From Acanthochlamys bracteata (Eukaryota > Streptophyta > Magnoliopsida > Pandanales > Velloziaceae), in contig CM034143.1 in NCBI GenBank assembly GCA_019914995.1, positions 2,172,501 to 2,236,500 on the forward strand: 64,000 nt of DNA. The letters are read 5' to 3'. The position numbers and the translations under genes were made by a program. A model generated the notes under the pieces. The model saw only the letters and a program-made list of their open reading frames with translations, ran no database searches and had not been told where the DNA came from. Shown in pieces: positions 32,603 through 44,779 of this stretch. Within the stretch, counting starts at the first letter, position 1; each line of letters begins with the position of its first letter.

Positions 32603-34951
32603 ATGGCTCTACAACCTCAGTTGAACTTCACTTGTCCGACGAAATGTCCCAGAAAGGACACCGGCTTTCCGTTGTTGTTATCTTTGTCACAATGCTTCAA
32701 ACCTTGCTACCCAGTGAGAAATGAGAATATTCCAAGCTTCAGTTTATCTTCTGCAAACAGAGGTCTTGTTCCAAATTATTTGAGGTTGAGTGTTATGAGA
32801 AAATGTGTAAGAGAGAGAACACAGTTCTCTTTACAGCATTCTTCACATTACTTTCAATCTTTTCACCGTACGACAAATGAGGAGTTCAACTTCAAATCAT
32901 CGTCAACAAAAAGCGGGATTTTTTCATTGAATATGGTAAAGATTTCTCTTTTATCACTCTCTATATGTGTATTACTGCTCTTCAAAGCAAGCATTTCAAC
33001 ATTAAGGTTTGTTTACTTTACATGTATTGCATATGAGAAGATTGTGAAAGCCTCCAAGGCTGATGAACTGGTCCTGGGCAACAATAGGGATGATGGAGAT
33101 GACTCCGACAGCAGTGACGAAGAGGACAGTGATGACTATATGGCAATGCTTATGACACCTGAAAAACGAGCAGAATTCAGAAGAAAAATTAGAGAAGTAA
33201 TTGCGAAAACACCAAATGTTAAAGAGGAGTCTGACCCGGTAAAGAGAAGGATCAAGATGCAGAAACTACTTAAAGACTACCCGCTGGTTGTTGATGAAGA
33301 AGACCCCGATTGGCCAGAGGATGCAGAAGGGTGGGGCTTCAACTTCGATCAATTTTTTGACAAAATCACTATCAAGAATGTGAAGAAAGATAAGGATAAT
33401 GCTGATGACGACTATGATAGTGATAGGGAGATGGTGTGGCAGGATGACAACTACATTAAGCCGATCAGAGATATTACGAAGAGGGATTGGGAGAATTATG
33501 TCTTCAAGGATTTCAATCCGCTTGTTATTCTAGTGCATAATCGCTACAAGAGGTCAGTTCTCCTAGGCATTTCTGTTGCACGCCTTTGCTCCATTTACTG
33601 TTTATTTGATGCTATATGTGGTTTGGAAAACCAATATAAAGCCCTTAAGTTACTTTGGAGCTAAAATTAGAGCTCTATGCATACCTACACTGTTTCCATG
33701 CTATCCATGAAATAGTGATGATAACATTTATTCTTCTTATCAAATATTTTAGATAGAAAAACTTAGTCTTGAATTTAGTCAAATCTTGACAGAATTTGTT
33801 GAAACTTAGAAAGTATAGAATTTGAAACGATAAGCTGAGCAGAATTGTTATCTTCTGGCCAATAAACAATAATTACTTACGGGTAACCTAGCAACTTAAA
33901 ATAAAACATTCTAGGAACGACACAGAAAATATTACGAGCGCTTTTTCTTCATGTTCATAATTGAAATTTTAATCACTCATTAACAGTTCCAATTGAAACG
34001 TCACGCATGCTGCCATATGCAGCCAATTCAACTGGAGTTTACAATATTTTAGATATGTTTGTAAATGGGTTCACGAATCTCTTGAAAACGTTTATAAATA
34101 ACGCATGTATTTACATAAGCCATATGATTTTAAAAAAAAGTTTTTATCTTTATTTTTCATTTGCATACTTGCTCTCAGTGATCGAATCGTCTGTGCGCCA
34201 AGTCATGACATTGTAGTGAAACTGTTAAATACATAAATCTTTATATTCGCTTGTTTGTAAATTTTGATCAGTTGAGATGCAAGTTTGATGGTATATTTTC
34301 CAAACCGTCATAGATTTCTTGGAGCCATGAAGCGATTTATACATGATCTTTTCATCCAAGTTTTGCGCTTTTTCTTTTCAAATTGAGGTATACGGTAATG
34401 TTTTGTAAGCTCCCAAGTTTTTTTCCCTCTGTTTTTCTTGGCAGGCCTCAGGAGAACGTAAGAGCTAGGCACGAATTGGAGAAAGCGATCAAAATGTATT
34501 GGGATAGCGGACTTCCTTCACCTAGAGTAAGAAATACACACTGAGACACCCTCCTGTTATTTATCTTTTCTTTCTTATTATGGCCTAACAGATTAGCAAT
34601 GCAATTTTCTACTCGAACAAAAAAAACCACAACAGTGCGCTGCAGTTGATGCTGTGGTTGATGATGAACTAGTCGATGCGCTTCAAGTATCAACCTTCCC
34701 AGAAGTACTTTTCACTAGAGCAGGAAAGATATTGTACCGTGAAAAAGGTATACCATTTTCCAATCTGCTCCGTATTTGTAACCGTTGCTCCGTATCATGC
34801 CTGAGTGCGTATAACACATTAAGTTTCAGTTGCTAGGACGGCAGAAGAGTGGTCGAAGATCATGGCATTCTTCTATTACAAAGCAGCAAGACCGTCTTTC
34901 CTCAGCGGAACTGCTGGAAAGAATCAAGAGGAGATTCCACTTCTAACATGA
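32603..34951 (+). CDS. MRL7L: Thioredoxin-like fold protein MRL7L (SVR4-like), chloroplastic, complete, 5 exons
   Basis: Exons 32603-32935, 33038-33552, 34445-34526, 34636-34747 and 34830-34951 join to 387 residues. The N-terminus (MALQPQLNFTCPTKCPRKDT) is Ser/Arg/Lys-rich, as in a plastid transit peptide. An acidic tract (DDSDSSDEEDSDDY) and the conserved MLMTPEKRAEFRRKIRE, DYPLVVDEEDPDWPEDAEGW and VWQDDNYIKPI blocks follow, then a thioredoxin-like fold (PLVILVHNRYKR, ALQVSTFPEVLFTRAGKILY). The usual CxxC is absent, as in the family. MRL7 and MRL7L/SVR4-like proteins support plastid-encoded RNA polymerase activity and chloroplast development. The first intron is 102 nt, a multiple of three without a stop, so the unspliced form stays open. 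No lesions. Confidence 0.93.
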
Positions 34952-35170
34952 TGCAGCTTTTGGTTTTGCTTTTTTTTTTTTCCTTTCCCTGTAGAGCTTC
35001 TTTATTTGAAAAGTGGAATTTGATGAAAGCTTGAAGTAAATAGAGAAAAATATTAATGTAAACAAGTTTCTATCAAAGAGAAACCAGTATCGCCTTACAT
35101 ATATAATCTTCGAAAAAATATAAAAGCATCATATTCATGACCTATCATAGTTGCTTGTACCATTCTTACT
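34952..35170 (+). other. MRL7L 3' UTR and flank
   Basis: T-rich sequence after the stop; nothing else recognised. Confidence 0.4.
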
Positions 35171-35179
35171 GTTTAGAGT

Positions 35180-35413
35180 GCGTTTGGAATTGTTTATGGA
35201 ATAGAAAATATTTTTATATTTTTTAGAAAATAAATTTTATTTTTTTATTTTTAAAAAAATAAAAATATATAATAAAAAAATTTTATTACGTAAAATTTTT
35301 TTACACTATCTAAATTTTTAAATAAATTTTTTAAATACTTATAAAATATATATTAAAAAATATATAATAAAAAAAAATTGAGAAGCTGCTTTTCAGACGA
35401 TGATATCAAACGC
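35180..35413. mobile_element. AT-rich MITE-like element
   Basis: The ends gcgtttggaattg and atatcaaacgc are inverted. The core is the same run of A/T words (aaataaattttat..aaatacttataaaatatat) found in other copies in this window. Confidence 0.45.
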
Positions 35414-35569
35414 ATAGTTTCTCAAGCAAAAAGATCAAAACACAGAAACTTTCCATCCTCCTTGAAAAAAATGGCGTTGATTCCATTAATCTGGAAAGGG
35501 TCTGTAACTTAATTTATCTACTGAATCCAAAACCTGAGGCCTAGTTCTTCTACATGGCTACAAACGTGA

Positions 35570-35611
35570 CTAGTAACCCTTGTTGCCACGTAACCGTGCC
35601 CTCATGTCAAC
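35570..35611 (-). CDS. Possible terminal exon of an unrecognised minus-strand gene
   Basis: After a strong acceptor (tgtttttccag on the minus strand) 13 codons read VDMRARLRGNKGY and stop. I cannot name the family and found no upstream exon before the LTR-like block at 37.9-40 kb. Confidence 0.22.
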   Translation of the reverse strand, partial: VDMRARLRGNKGY

Positions 35612-35989
35612 CTGGAAAAACAAAATGAAGCAATTTTTCTTTGGATGGTAGTTTTACATCATATGAAACATAGTAACTATCAAAGAAAATCAACTTCTAA
35701 CAAGGTTAAAAAATGCAAACCAGTCTAATGGAACTTCGTAGAAAAATCATGGTATGCAAAACTTTTTAGGTGTTCTAGATACTACACTTTGAGGGATCCA
35801 AAGTTTAACATGAAGGGAAAAAAAAATAAACCATAAGTTATCCACTCAAGACGAACAAGCATTTTGCTGAAGTTCTTCACTCAAAAGTACCTTGAACAAA
35901 TGTTGGTCAGAGCCTTCATTCAGCTAAGAGCAGCATTGATACTTAAAACCCACGCATAAAGCAGCATATATTTAATACATTGATCTGGG

Positions 35990-36235
35990 GTGTTGGAGAG
36001 TGATTTTAAAATAGAGCTTTTTTAGAATAGAAAATACTTTTGTTATCTTAAGAAATGAGCTTTACTTTTTTATCTCAAAAAAATAATAAAAATAAATAAT
36101 AAAAAAATCTTAAATTTTTTTATATTTTTAAAATTTTAAATAAATTTTCTAAATACTTATAAAAAATATATTAAAAAACGTAAAATAGAAAATTAAAATA
36201 AATTTTTTTTTAAATGCTTTTCCAAACACAGAAAA
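35990..36235. mobile_element. AT-rich MITE-like element
   Basis: The left end gtgttggagag and the right end cttttccaaacac are inverted. Same A/T-rich core words as at 35180-35413 and 55395-55605. Confidence 0.45.
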
Positions 36236-36239
36236 AGTC

Positions 36240-37850
36240 AGAGCAATAGCAGCAGTATTGCAATAGTAGCAGCACTAGTAGTATAAACAGTAGTTTCGAG
36301 TTGGTTACGTTAACCAGATTGTAAATAACAAGTACCTATTTAACCTATTGTCAATATCTCAACTGTAGTAAAATATATTGACAAGTTAGATTTCTTACAA
36401 ACACAGGCTGAAATAGTTAACTACAAAAAAGAGATTAAAAACATAGAAAATAACATTTGGTAGCTAAAGTAGCTTTGCATGCACTACCAAGTGTTTTATT
36501 CAATATAAACATAGAAAATAACATTTGTTTTTTGAAAAATTGCTAACTTGGTGGAGTGTCTCCAACACTTGGGTGTATTTTTTCCAGTTACTCTTGTATG
36601 AAGTAGGTATTATGAAATATTCTCTTAAATCTTACATATTAGAATGGCCATGATCCTTTATAATCTACTAGTATATACTAGTATTCATTTGGCAAAAGGT
36701 TTGGAAGATACCTAGCAACCACAATTTTTCCCTTTATATGAAAGTTTTTATGCAATTTCATTATCTTATGATCCTTCTTCCTCGCGACTACGCTTTTATC
36801 ATTAGTTTCTGTAACATCGTTGAACAATTGAGACTTTCACTACTTAAGTTGTATCGAGCAGATCATCTAGCACCAACACCAAGTTATCAAAATGTTTAAG
36901 TTTTTTCTCGTATCCGGTCTTGAATGTAAAAGAAGTTAAATTTCCTTTCCCTCCATAAATCTAGAAGACTAGAAATTGTCTTTCTACATGCTTTAGCAAT
37001 GCTATTTCCATTATTCTTCGCCATTCTTTCTTAAGTTGTTATATCTATCCACGGTCAGCAACACCTACGGAAGAAAATAAATTGCTTTTCAACTTTCAAC
37101 CCGCTAGGAAAACTGCATGATACTTTTTGACAATTTATATAACGATACATGCCTAAATTATCATTTCTGTTAGTTCAGCCATCAGCTACAAAAGGCCAGT
37201 CCTTTGCGCTTTTGCATAGTTCAAATGATAAAACCCCTAACTTTTAACAAACACGACATGTTGATATATTGAAAGAGATGAAGGTTATATGTCTATTAAA
37301 TCAATGTGCATTTCTTAATATAAGAGAGTAGTTAGACCAATTTCGATCAAAGAATCAATCTTTACTCTAGCATAAAGTAGGTAAAGCAAAGAAATGAAAT
37401 GCATATATCGATTGTAGTTCTTGACGCATACATTACAATTATTGCCATGTCCGCTAAGCAAAACTTTTAATGCAGAGAAACTTTTCGACAAAAAAAAAAA
37501 CTTTTATCAAATACAAATACAACTTATTAGAATCATACAACCGCTAACCGCTACGGTAAAACCATAAATAAAAGCAAATAGTTAAATACAAGACATGTTA
37601 TCCAAAGCCAACACTTACAAAATATACATTTTTCCTCGAGTGTTACAAAGCCAACTAAATAATAAATAATAATGCATAAACATACCATCATTACATCCTT
37701 CCGATCTAATATAAAATCCGCTAACTCCAACTCAACCATGCAATAATTGGAGGAGATAAAAAAAAAAAAGACTAAGCCCAGTTTCAATGAGGTAATAAAT
37801 AAAAAATGCACTATTTAAATTTTCTAATATATTATCCTATCATTATTTCT
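36240..37850. other. Intergenic DNA, nothing recognised
   Basis: A phrase (aaacatagaaaataacattt) is repeated at 36437 and 36507. No coding exon or element ends were recognised. Confidence 0.4.
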
Positions 37851-40049
37851 CCATACTTATATATGAAATAAATGCAATGGTAGATCAGATTATGTCTTAT
37901 TTAGTCCTAGATCGTCTCATACCAGCCTAGTTCTAGTAAGGACAGATACGGAAAGCATGACATGTAGCACAAATCCTTTCCTCGTAACAAATGATTATAT
38001 TATAGGAGTTCTAAATTCTTACATTTTCGTATTCATACACATATAAATAAATATGCAAAGCACACATCCTGATGTTATCTATACATATTAAGCATACCTA
38101 TATTATTTATATATATGACTATGCATGCATAAGTATCTATATCTACGATCTATCATTTGTTAGAAAATCAAGTTAGAGTAAAAGGTCAATGCATGCTTAT
38201 ACCATCTGAATATGTCATCGTGCGTGCACATGTATCTATTTACATGACGTGACACTAATCAGAAAATCAGGATAATAATTATAAAATAAAGATCGAGACC
38301 CAGTCTTCAGCTCAACCTACTAACCAGATCACTCCTGTCTCGGCGAGGTACAACCATCCTAAATGATCGAACCGGATGGGCCGTGGTTTCTCCCTCACAC
38401 GCATGGGCATAACAATATTGTGGCCATAGGTGAGTGCCCACCCCACAAGCACTGGGATTTTGATCTCAGTCTCTGACTTGCTTGCCCTCGTGCAGTGTGA
38501 GTGTCAATGCATAAGGTCAATCGAACTCAAGCCTAGCAGGCATCAGTTATAAGTCATATGCTTTTGCATCCATATAACTAACCTACCAAGCTTTAAAGCC
38601 TCCACTAGTTCCAATCACAATCAGATATCCAATGCACATGTAGGTATATCATATCATATAATGTATGCATGATGCACGAGTGAACAATAAATGAGAGTCG
38701 TACTCTAAAATCTAAAATTACCATGTATAATGTTGCAATAATCATCATTCTAACATGCACTTGCAGGTCACTAAACCTAGGTACACTTACTAGACATGCT
38801 AAGTCATTTACTAGTAGCAAGTAGATATGTTGTGTCATGATTCTTACATGTATGCCAATTCTAAGCATGCTAATATGCTAGGCCCAAGTTCTATATTTGT
38901 ACTTAGCATAGGTCATAACTGATATACGCTTAAAATACCTAGTGCATAATTCTGTGCCGGATTAAGTGCTATGCTATACGTTTAAAAGCATTCTATGCAT
39001 CTGGTGCGTCTGTATATCACAAATTCTAGCTTGTATAACATGCAACAATGGGATTCTTATCAACCATAAAATATAATCAATTTCTACCATGTTATTTTAA
39101 TTACTATCACTGTCATGATCTTATGCAACCATGTGCGCACAGACATTCTATAGCATGAAGGATCAAATCTTATTATGCACTGAAACTGGCAAAGTTATGC
39201 TTTGAAGGTTCCAAAGAAAATGTTACTTGCATTCAAAACTTAACAGTAATGCTAAGAAAAAAAACGCAAGTAATCTTCGTCCATGCAAATCTCTTAGTTC
39301 TACTGCTATCACCAATTTGAATATCCAAGATGTTCATCAAATCCTATAATATAAACGAAAAAAATTACCATCTAATCTCGATAATAGGAACTAATTCACA
39401 GTTTTAACACGCATCTAAATCCAATTTACCCTACTAACTCTCGATCGAACTAAGATCACATTATTATTTATTCAATCCATTCAATCAGCAAGTAAGAATG
39501 GGTTACCAAATCAAAGCAAGTCGAATTCCTGAACAGCCTCGCATCTCAACGGCGAACTTACCGATTTTCGATCCGAACAACACCTATGACGAAACGGATT
39601 ATCCAAAGGCTCAAAAACAAGATCAACTGACACCAGAAAGTATTACAACTTACTTTGGCCGCGGGTCTCGCCGGACTCTAGCGAAAATTAGGGTTCCAGC
39701 TAAAGAGAATTTCATGCTACAAAGAGGCTGTAATAATAACGGAATCCCATAAGAGGGACGGTGAAGTCAAAGGAAAACGCAGGCGGCCGAAATCGGCAAA
39801 ACAACATTCGATCGAAAATCCTTTTTCAATCACACGCCTTTGCCGAAAATCATTAAAATTGAGAGAAAAAAATGCTAAAACAGGCCAAGATGAAGGATTT
39901 TAGAAGGTCAGCATCGACAAATCGTCGGCGAATCTCTAAGGTTATGCCGGTGCGAAAATATGGAAGAGTAAGAATATAATTATTTGGGCTCATACTGTTA
40001 GTGATAGGCTTGAATCTGAGCTTAGTCGAACAGGTATTGGGATGTTACA
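37850..40049 (-). mobile_element. LTR-like block (solo or partial LTR), boundaries uncertain
   Basis: On the minus strand it starts TGTAACATCCCAATACCTG (ends at 40049), the opening typical of many plant Ty3/gypsy LTRs. Below that come a GC-richer leader-like part (39500-39960) and a long part rich in atgcatgc words with no coding capacity. I could not fix the other end or a target duplication. If it is an LTR, it is without its coding region here, so a fossil. Confidence 0.4.
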
Positions 40050-40054
40050 ATATA

Positions 40055-41250
40055 ACCTCTTAACTAGCTAAATATATAAACAATTTCAATAATCTCCAAA
40101 TTCATATTTTTCAGACACACCAGAATAGAAAAAAGCAAATATTTTTTAGAAAAAAATAAATTTATTAAAGTGAAGCAAAACTATGAGAAATTTTTTGAAT
40201 TGTTGTAGAGTAGAGAGAGCATAGAATCAACCAACAGAAGTAAATAGAATAAAGAGGACATCTTTGCAAGCTCATCACCTTAATTGGAAGCAAAAGGTAC
40301 GATACAAAATTCCAAAAGATGATGTAGTTTTTGTGATTTTTGTATCAGTGATCTTGTCTTGGAATTGTGTCTGTGTAACTGCACTGCTGCATCTCTAACT
40401 GTTTCTGCATTATGCTATTTAAACTTTCAACCCAAGTTTATTGTGAACTGATATTTTTTGTTTTCCTGCTAGAATTACAAGATATGGTGCCCTATTTGTA
40501 AACAAGGATAATTACAAGAAACACATCAACTTATTTACTGTACACAATGCAACCTACCTCAAACTTGATAAGGTAAAATTCATGTATCCATATTTGATGA
40601 CTGTGTTGAAGCTCTCTCTTCTACGAAGCTACTCCTACATGTATACTCTGATTTTCTGAGGGATCGTTTGGGTGAAGTACACATGGAACACCTTGACAGG
40701 GAATGTAAAGCAGCTCCGACATTTTGAATGGTGACTGCCTTTGATCTTACTGCATTGTACATCCGTTGCGCATTGTGCGGAACATTAACATTGAAGTCGT
40801 CGTTTGATCTCTGTACCACAGACTGAAGTTTGAAAGAAGCTTCACCTGCCTTGATGAGAAGTTGTATTTATTGCAGCTTGTAACTTACAGATTTTTAAAA
40901 GGTGGTCAAACAATGGCCTTTTAATTGTACGAGCTTCTTGAATCTTGTTGCAGGTTTATTGAACTTTGCAGTATGAAGGCCAAACTTTAGAGCCTTTTTC
41001 TTCACTGCTCAAATAGCAATTTTGTGGCACTACCAGCTATATTCTTGCCTGCTTCATCAGTCATGCTTTCTTTTGCATTCATTCCTCATATCACAGATCC
41101 TGCAACCTTCTACACAAGCATTGTCCGTGACAAAATTTCATATATCTAACATTTTCAACGTCTCATTTTTGGTAGTTTGTAAACCGACACACTACAGATG
41201 ATTGCAAGGCTGTGTGATCTATCAAACATAACAACTAAAGATGATAATCA
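40055..41250. other. ATG10 3' flank
   Basis: The part next to 41252 should hold the ATG10 3' UTR. A minus-strand frame at 40580-40819 (80 codons, start VQRSNDDFNVNVPHNAQRMY) has protein-like composition but no family I recognise and no clear splice partners. Confidence 0.3.
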
Positions 41251-41251
41251 T

Positions 41252-42997
41252 TCAACGGCTGGTTTTAGAGACTTGAAGTTCAATGGGAATCTTTAACCCA
41301 ACAGCTTGGCCAACTACCGACAGCCATGAGGGCAAGTACAAACTGATTCTACAGTTTTCTGGTGAAGCCTCATCAAGCAACAATTTCATCCAGTTACTGG
41401 TTCCACAAGGATGCAGGGTATACCATGGTCGATGCAGATAAGGATGTTCCTGTTATAAAACAGAGCAAAACTTAGTAGTATAGACTAATAAAGGAGCCAC
41501 TTGGACAACAGCACCTGATAAAACGAAGAACGGGTTCAACAGAAAGTAGGCTTTGGTGTTATTTAGATTTAATGAATAAATTAGATTAAAGAGGCCCCCT
41601 ATATATTCCAGGCTCGCTTGACAAACAATGAACAGTTTTAAAGATCAAACAGCAGAAAAGAATAAAAATGCAGAGATGCAAAATGGTGATATCCTTTAGA
41701 TCAACGCAAATAAGTCAAGATTACGTATGCAATCATAATTTACAATCTCAATCACCAGAACACACATCTTTTTTAATTACAAATAGTAAGTCTAAAGTGG
41801 GAGGAAGAGAGTGAAGAGCTAATAACGATACCTCCTGTGTCATGTAAGTCCATTTTGATTCCTTCAAAATCTTTAATGAGTGATGAGGAAGGTCTTTCCC
41901 AATAGCATCCAAGCCCAATGGTTGCCCATCTACAAACCAGACAGAGAAGCTATAAGTTTCGATACTTCAAAGCATTTGAAAAGAATTGAAAAATAAGAGA
42001 TGAAATACCTGATTGATGTCCTCGAAAATAAAGTACAGGAACCCTATAAGAAAAGCTGTACACGATATGGAAATCGTAGGTATGCACTTCACCATCTACG
42101 ATGTGTACCTGTTAAGTTAGAACGATTTAGCTGCTACTCTCAAAGCACAAAAGTTACATGGAATTACTACAGCACAAGAGTACTCCTGGAAGAGGTAGTA
42201 AGCAATGATATGTCTTCCTAACAGGTACGAAACTCTACGACAACCAAAAAGCCCACTATGCCAAGTAAAAAAAGATTAAACATCTAAAATGAACAAAAAG
42301 ATCAGGACTATGTGAGGGCTTATCAAGATATTGAGAGCATTAATCACCATATGGATGAATAAAGGAATGCAAAGATCACTGTCACAGAGAACAAAAAAGT
42401 AGACCACAGTGAGAACAAAAAAGTATCATCGACAATGGCTTCTCAATTGTAGCAAAGAAAAAGGAGTTGATTCTGATCTACGTATCTAGAAGCTACAAGC
42501 AAGCAATGCCTCTTACAAACTGTACACGAATTGATAAAAAAGTATCAGGAATCGGATGAATTTACTTACCAAGGTAGCACCATCAACCTTCTCTCCATCT
42601 TCCGAAGTGCTTAGCTCACCACTACAACACTCCTGTAAAAAAAGAAAATGATCCTACAGCTCATCATCATAACATTTAATCAATTTCCAGTAATTAAAGA
42701 AAAATTAATCAACAACAATAACTCTACCTCATTGAAATAATACACATTCTCTAGACACAAGTAACCTTCATCTTCCTGCTTCTAAACACCACAACCACCA
42801 AAAAAATGTCTTTGAGACGCAAAGAAATGAGATGTGAGAAATTCTAGATAGAAACAAGAACTAACGTTCGTCATTCGACGAAATTTCTTACAGGGCACCC
42901 ATCTCCATTTGGGTAGATCGGTCTCGATCTTGTTCCATATCTCTACGAAAGATTTAGCGGCAGCGATGAACTCGTCCGGCAACAAAAAATCATTCAT
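41252..42997 (-). CDS. ATG10: Autophagy-related protein 10 (ATG12 E2-like conjugating enzyme), complete, 6 exons
   Basis: Minus-strand exons 42997-42866, 42781-42728, 42632-42570, 42108-42009, 41929-41832 and 41449-41252 join in frame to 214 residues, close to the family length of about 225. All junctions are GT..AG. The start MNDFLLPDEFIAAAKSFVEI then LPKWRWVPC matches plant ATG10 N-termini; EDEGYLCLENVY, DFHIVYSFSYRVPVLYFRG, DGQPLGLDAIGKDLP and SKWTYMTQEEHPYLHRPW follow. The catalytic Cys lies in LHPCGTSNWMKLL (about residue 163). ATG10 transfers ATG12 from ATG7 to ATG5 in the cytosol, needed for autophagosome growth. The third exon, an acidic loop, is the least conserved. No lesions. The exon 1 donor (gttagt at 42865) was chosen because it keeps phase 0. 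Confidence 0.93.
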
Positions 42998-43013
42998 CTC
43001 ATGAACGAATAAG

Positions 43014-43021
43014 TAGGGTTT
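43014..43021 (-). promoter_or_regulatory. telo-box-like motif in the ATG10 leader
   Basis: AAACCCTA on the minus strand, 17 bp before the ATG. A short upstream ATG (43004, ATGAGATGA) lies between it and the start codon. Confidence 0.35.
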
Positions 43022-43254
43022 TGAGGTACCGGAGAATCAAAGTTCGAATTCTGGAAATTGGAGCTAAGAAAATTGCTAGTTTAATTCAAGACGGAACAAT
43101 CTTAACCGCAAGTGAACGAAGCAGATTGAAATAAATTAGTCGAGAAAAATTCTCTACTATATACTTTTTCATTTTCTCTAAACTTTTCTATAAACAATTG
43201 AGAAAATTGTTCTAATCTCAATATTTTTTATCAGTACCCTGACAATTGCCTCAG

Positions 43255-43512
43255 AGGCCGTTTTAAATTTATATTATTGGAAAAAAAATTTCATTTCTAA
43301 TTTACTTTTAAATAAACTAACATAAAATGTTAACTTAATTTATTTTGCTAAAATTTTTATTTATAAAATTTATATTGTAAATATTAAAAATGTTATTTCT
43401 GAATTCATTTTTAATAATAAATAAATAAATAAAATTAAATATATTTCTTAACTTTGTTTTTAAAAAAGTTTGATTTTTGAAAATTCAGTTAAAATTAAAC
43501 GAAACATGCCCA
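43255..43512. mobile_element. AT-rich Harbinger/MITE-like element
   Basis: The right end (reverse complement GGGCATGTTTCGTTTAA) resembles the GGGCGTGTTTC ends of the elements at 20735 and 27268; the left end aggccgttttaaattt is a weaker match. A/T-only core. Confidence 0.35.
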
Positions 43513-43519
43513 AAATTTA

Positions 43520-44470
43520 GTCAAAATCTAAATTTAACTCTTAAAATCTTTAATTTTATGAAAACTAATTCTTATTTAAATTTTCATTTTTGACGCATTT
43601 ATAATAATATAATTGTCAAATTTTATATTAAAATTTTACGAATTTATAAACTTAAATATATTTTATTTCAATTTGATTTTGATAATTTTGATATTCATAT
43701 ATATCATGATTTTTATATTTGTAAATATTCAGCTCAATTGGTAGGATCAAATCGGACCTATCTTATTTGAAAAAAGAAAAACAATCAAATACTGCTAACT
43801 GTGATTAGCTTCCTAAAGCTATCAAACAATATTTTTATTTTTTTGGGTAAGAATCTACAGTTAGGTGATGAAAAGAATAAGAAGCTAGAATTTAAGTGCT
43901 TATTTTCTAACCTATTAAATTCAATTTTTTTAAACTCACTTTTAATATGAAATAAATAAAAATAAAAAAATAATTTTTTAAAATTTATTTTTAATATTAA
44001 ATATTTTTATTTTTACACTTATTTTTTAAAAAAATAACTAAAAATAAACACGCACTAAGTTTGACAACTCTGACAAACATGAACCAACAAAAGAGGGAGA
44101 ATTTAGATGTAATTATTGATTAAGAAAGTTGAAGAAATAATTCAAAAACTACAACTCTCAATTCAAGATTACTTCAAATGTGTTCACGAATGAGTTACAA
44201 ACATGCTCACTATACATTTCTGCGGTTATATACCGACGGCAAAATATCCACACATTCAAAGACAAAACTATCAAGCAATCATCAAAAAAGAATATGAATA
44301 CGCAAAAAACCATCTGCTATGGGTGATGTGACTGTTATACGTATGCAAAAACTACATTTACATAAGGTTACAGGATTATACATATTTTACACTCAAAACT
44401 AAATTGCAATCCAAGTACTTCCGAGAATAAAATGGAAAAGAAATGCTGGTTTTCATTAAGAATCTCTAGA
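43520..44470. other. Intergenic DNA with another AT-rich element-like patch
   Basis: 43892-44057 is bounded by aagtgcttattttc and aataaacacgcact, loosely inverted. No gene recognised. Confidence 0.35.
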
Positions 44471-44477
44471 GAACAAG

Positions 44478-44776
44478 TCAGTCATTCAAATAGTAATCGG
44501 CATCTGCCCACAATGCATCATTTGTAGGTAGAAGCCACTGAAAGAAAAAAAACCACAATTAGTTCCGCCGTTTAGCCTTGGAGACGAGTATTCTACCAGC
44601 ATGCTCCACGAGTCTCCAACTGTCCAACAATATCCACCAATTCACCTTTGTTGTAATTGAAAATCAAATCCAGTATAGATCACTAATGCATTGTATCATG
44701 TACTACCGCAGGTAGTAATTATTTTGATTATGCAAATGCACACAGTTTACCTCCTCAAGCTTCCCCAAAGTAGCTT
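44478..44776 (-). pseudogene. Last exons of an unrecognised gene, probably decayed
   Basis: The minus-strand exon 44537-44478 reads WLLPTNDALWADADYYLND and stops, after a clean acceptor (tctttcag). Upstream, 44776-44751 reads FEEATLGKLEE up to a donor (gtaaac) in matching phase 0. No usable acceptor precedes the upstream piece. I do not recognise the protein. Confidence 0.35.
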
Positions 44777-44779
44777 CCT

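Noticed and set aside
36830-40049. A complete LTR pair from tgtaacatcg at 36830 to gatgttaca at 40049
   Set aside because: The two ends are inverted rather than direct, and no coding region, primer site or target duplication was found between them.
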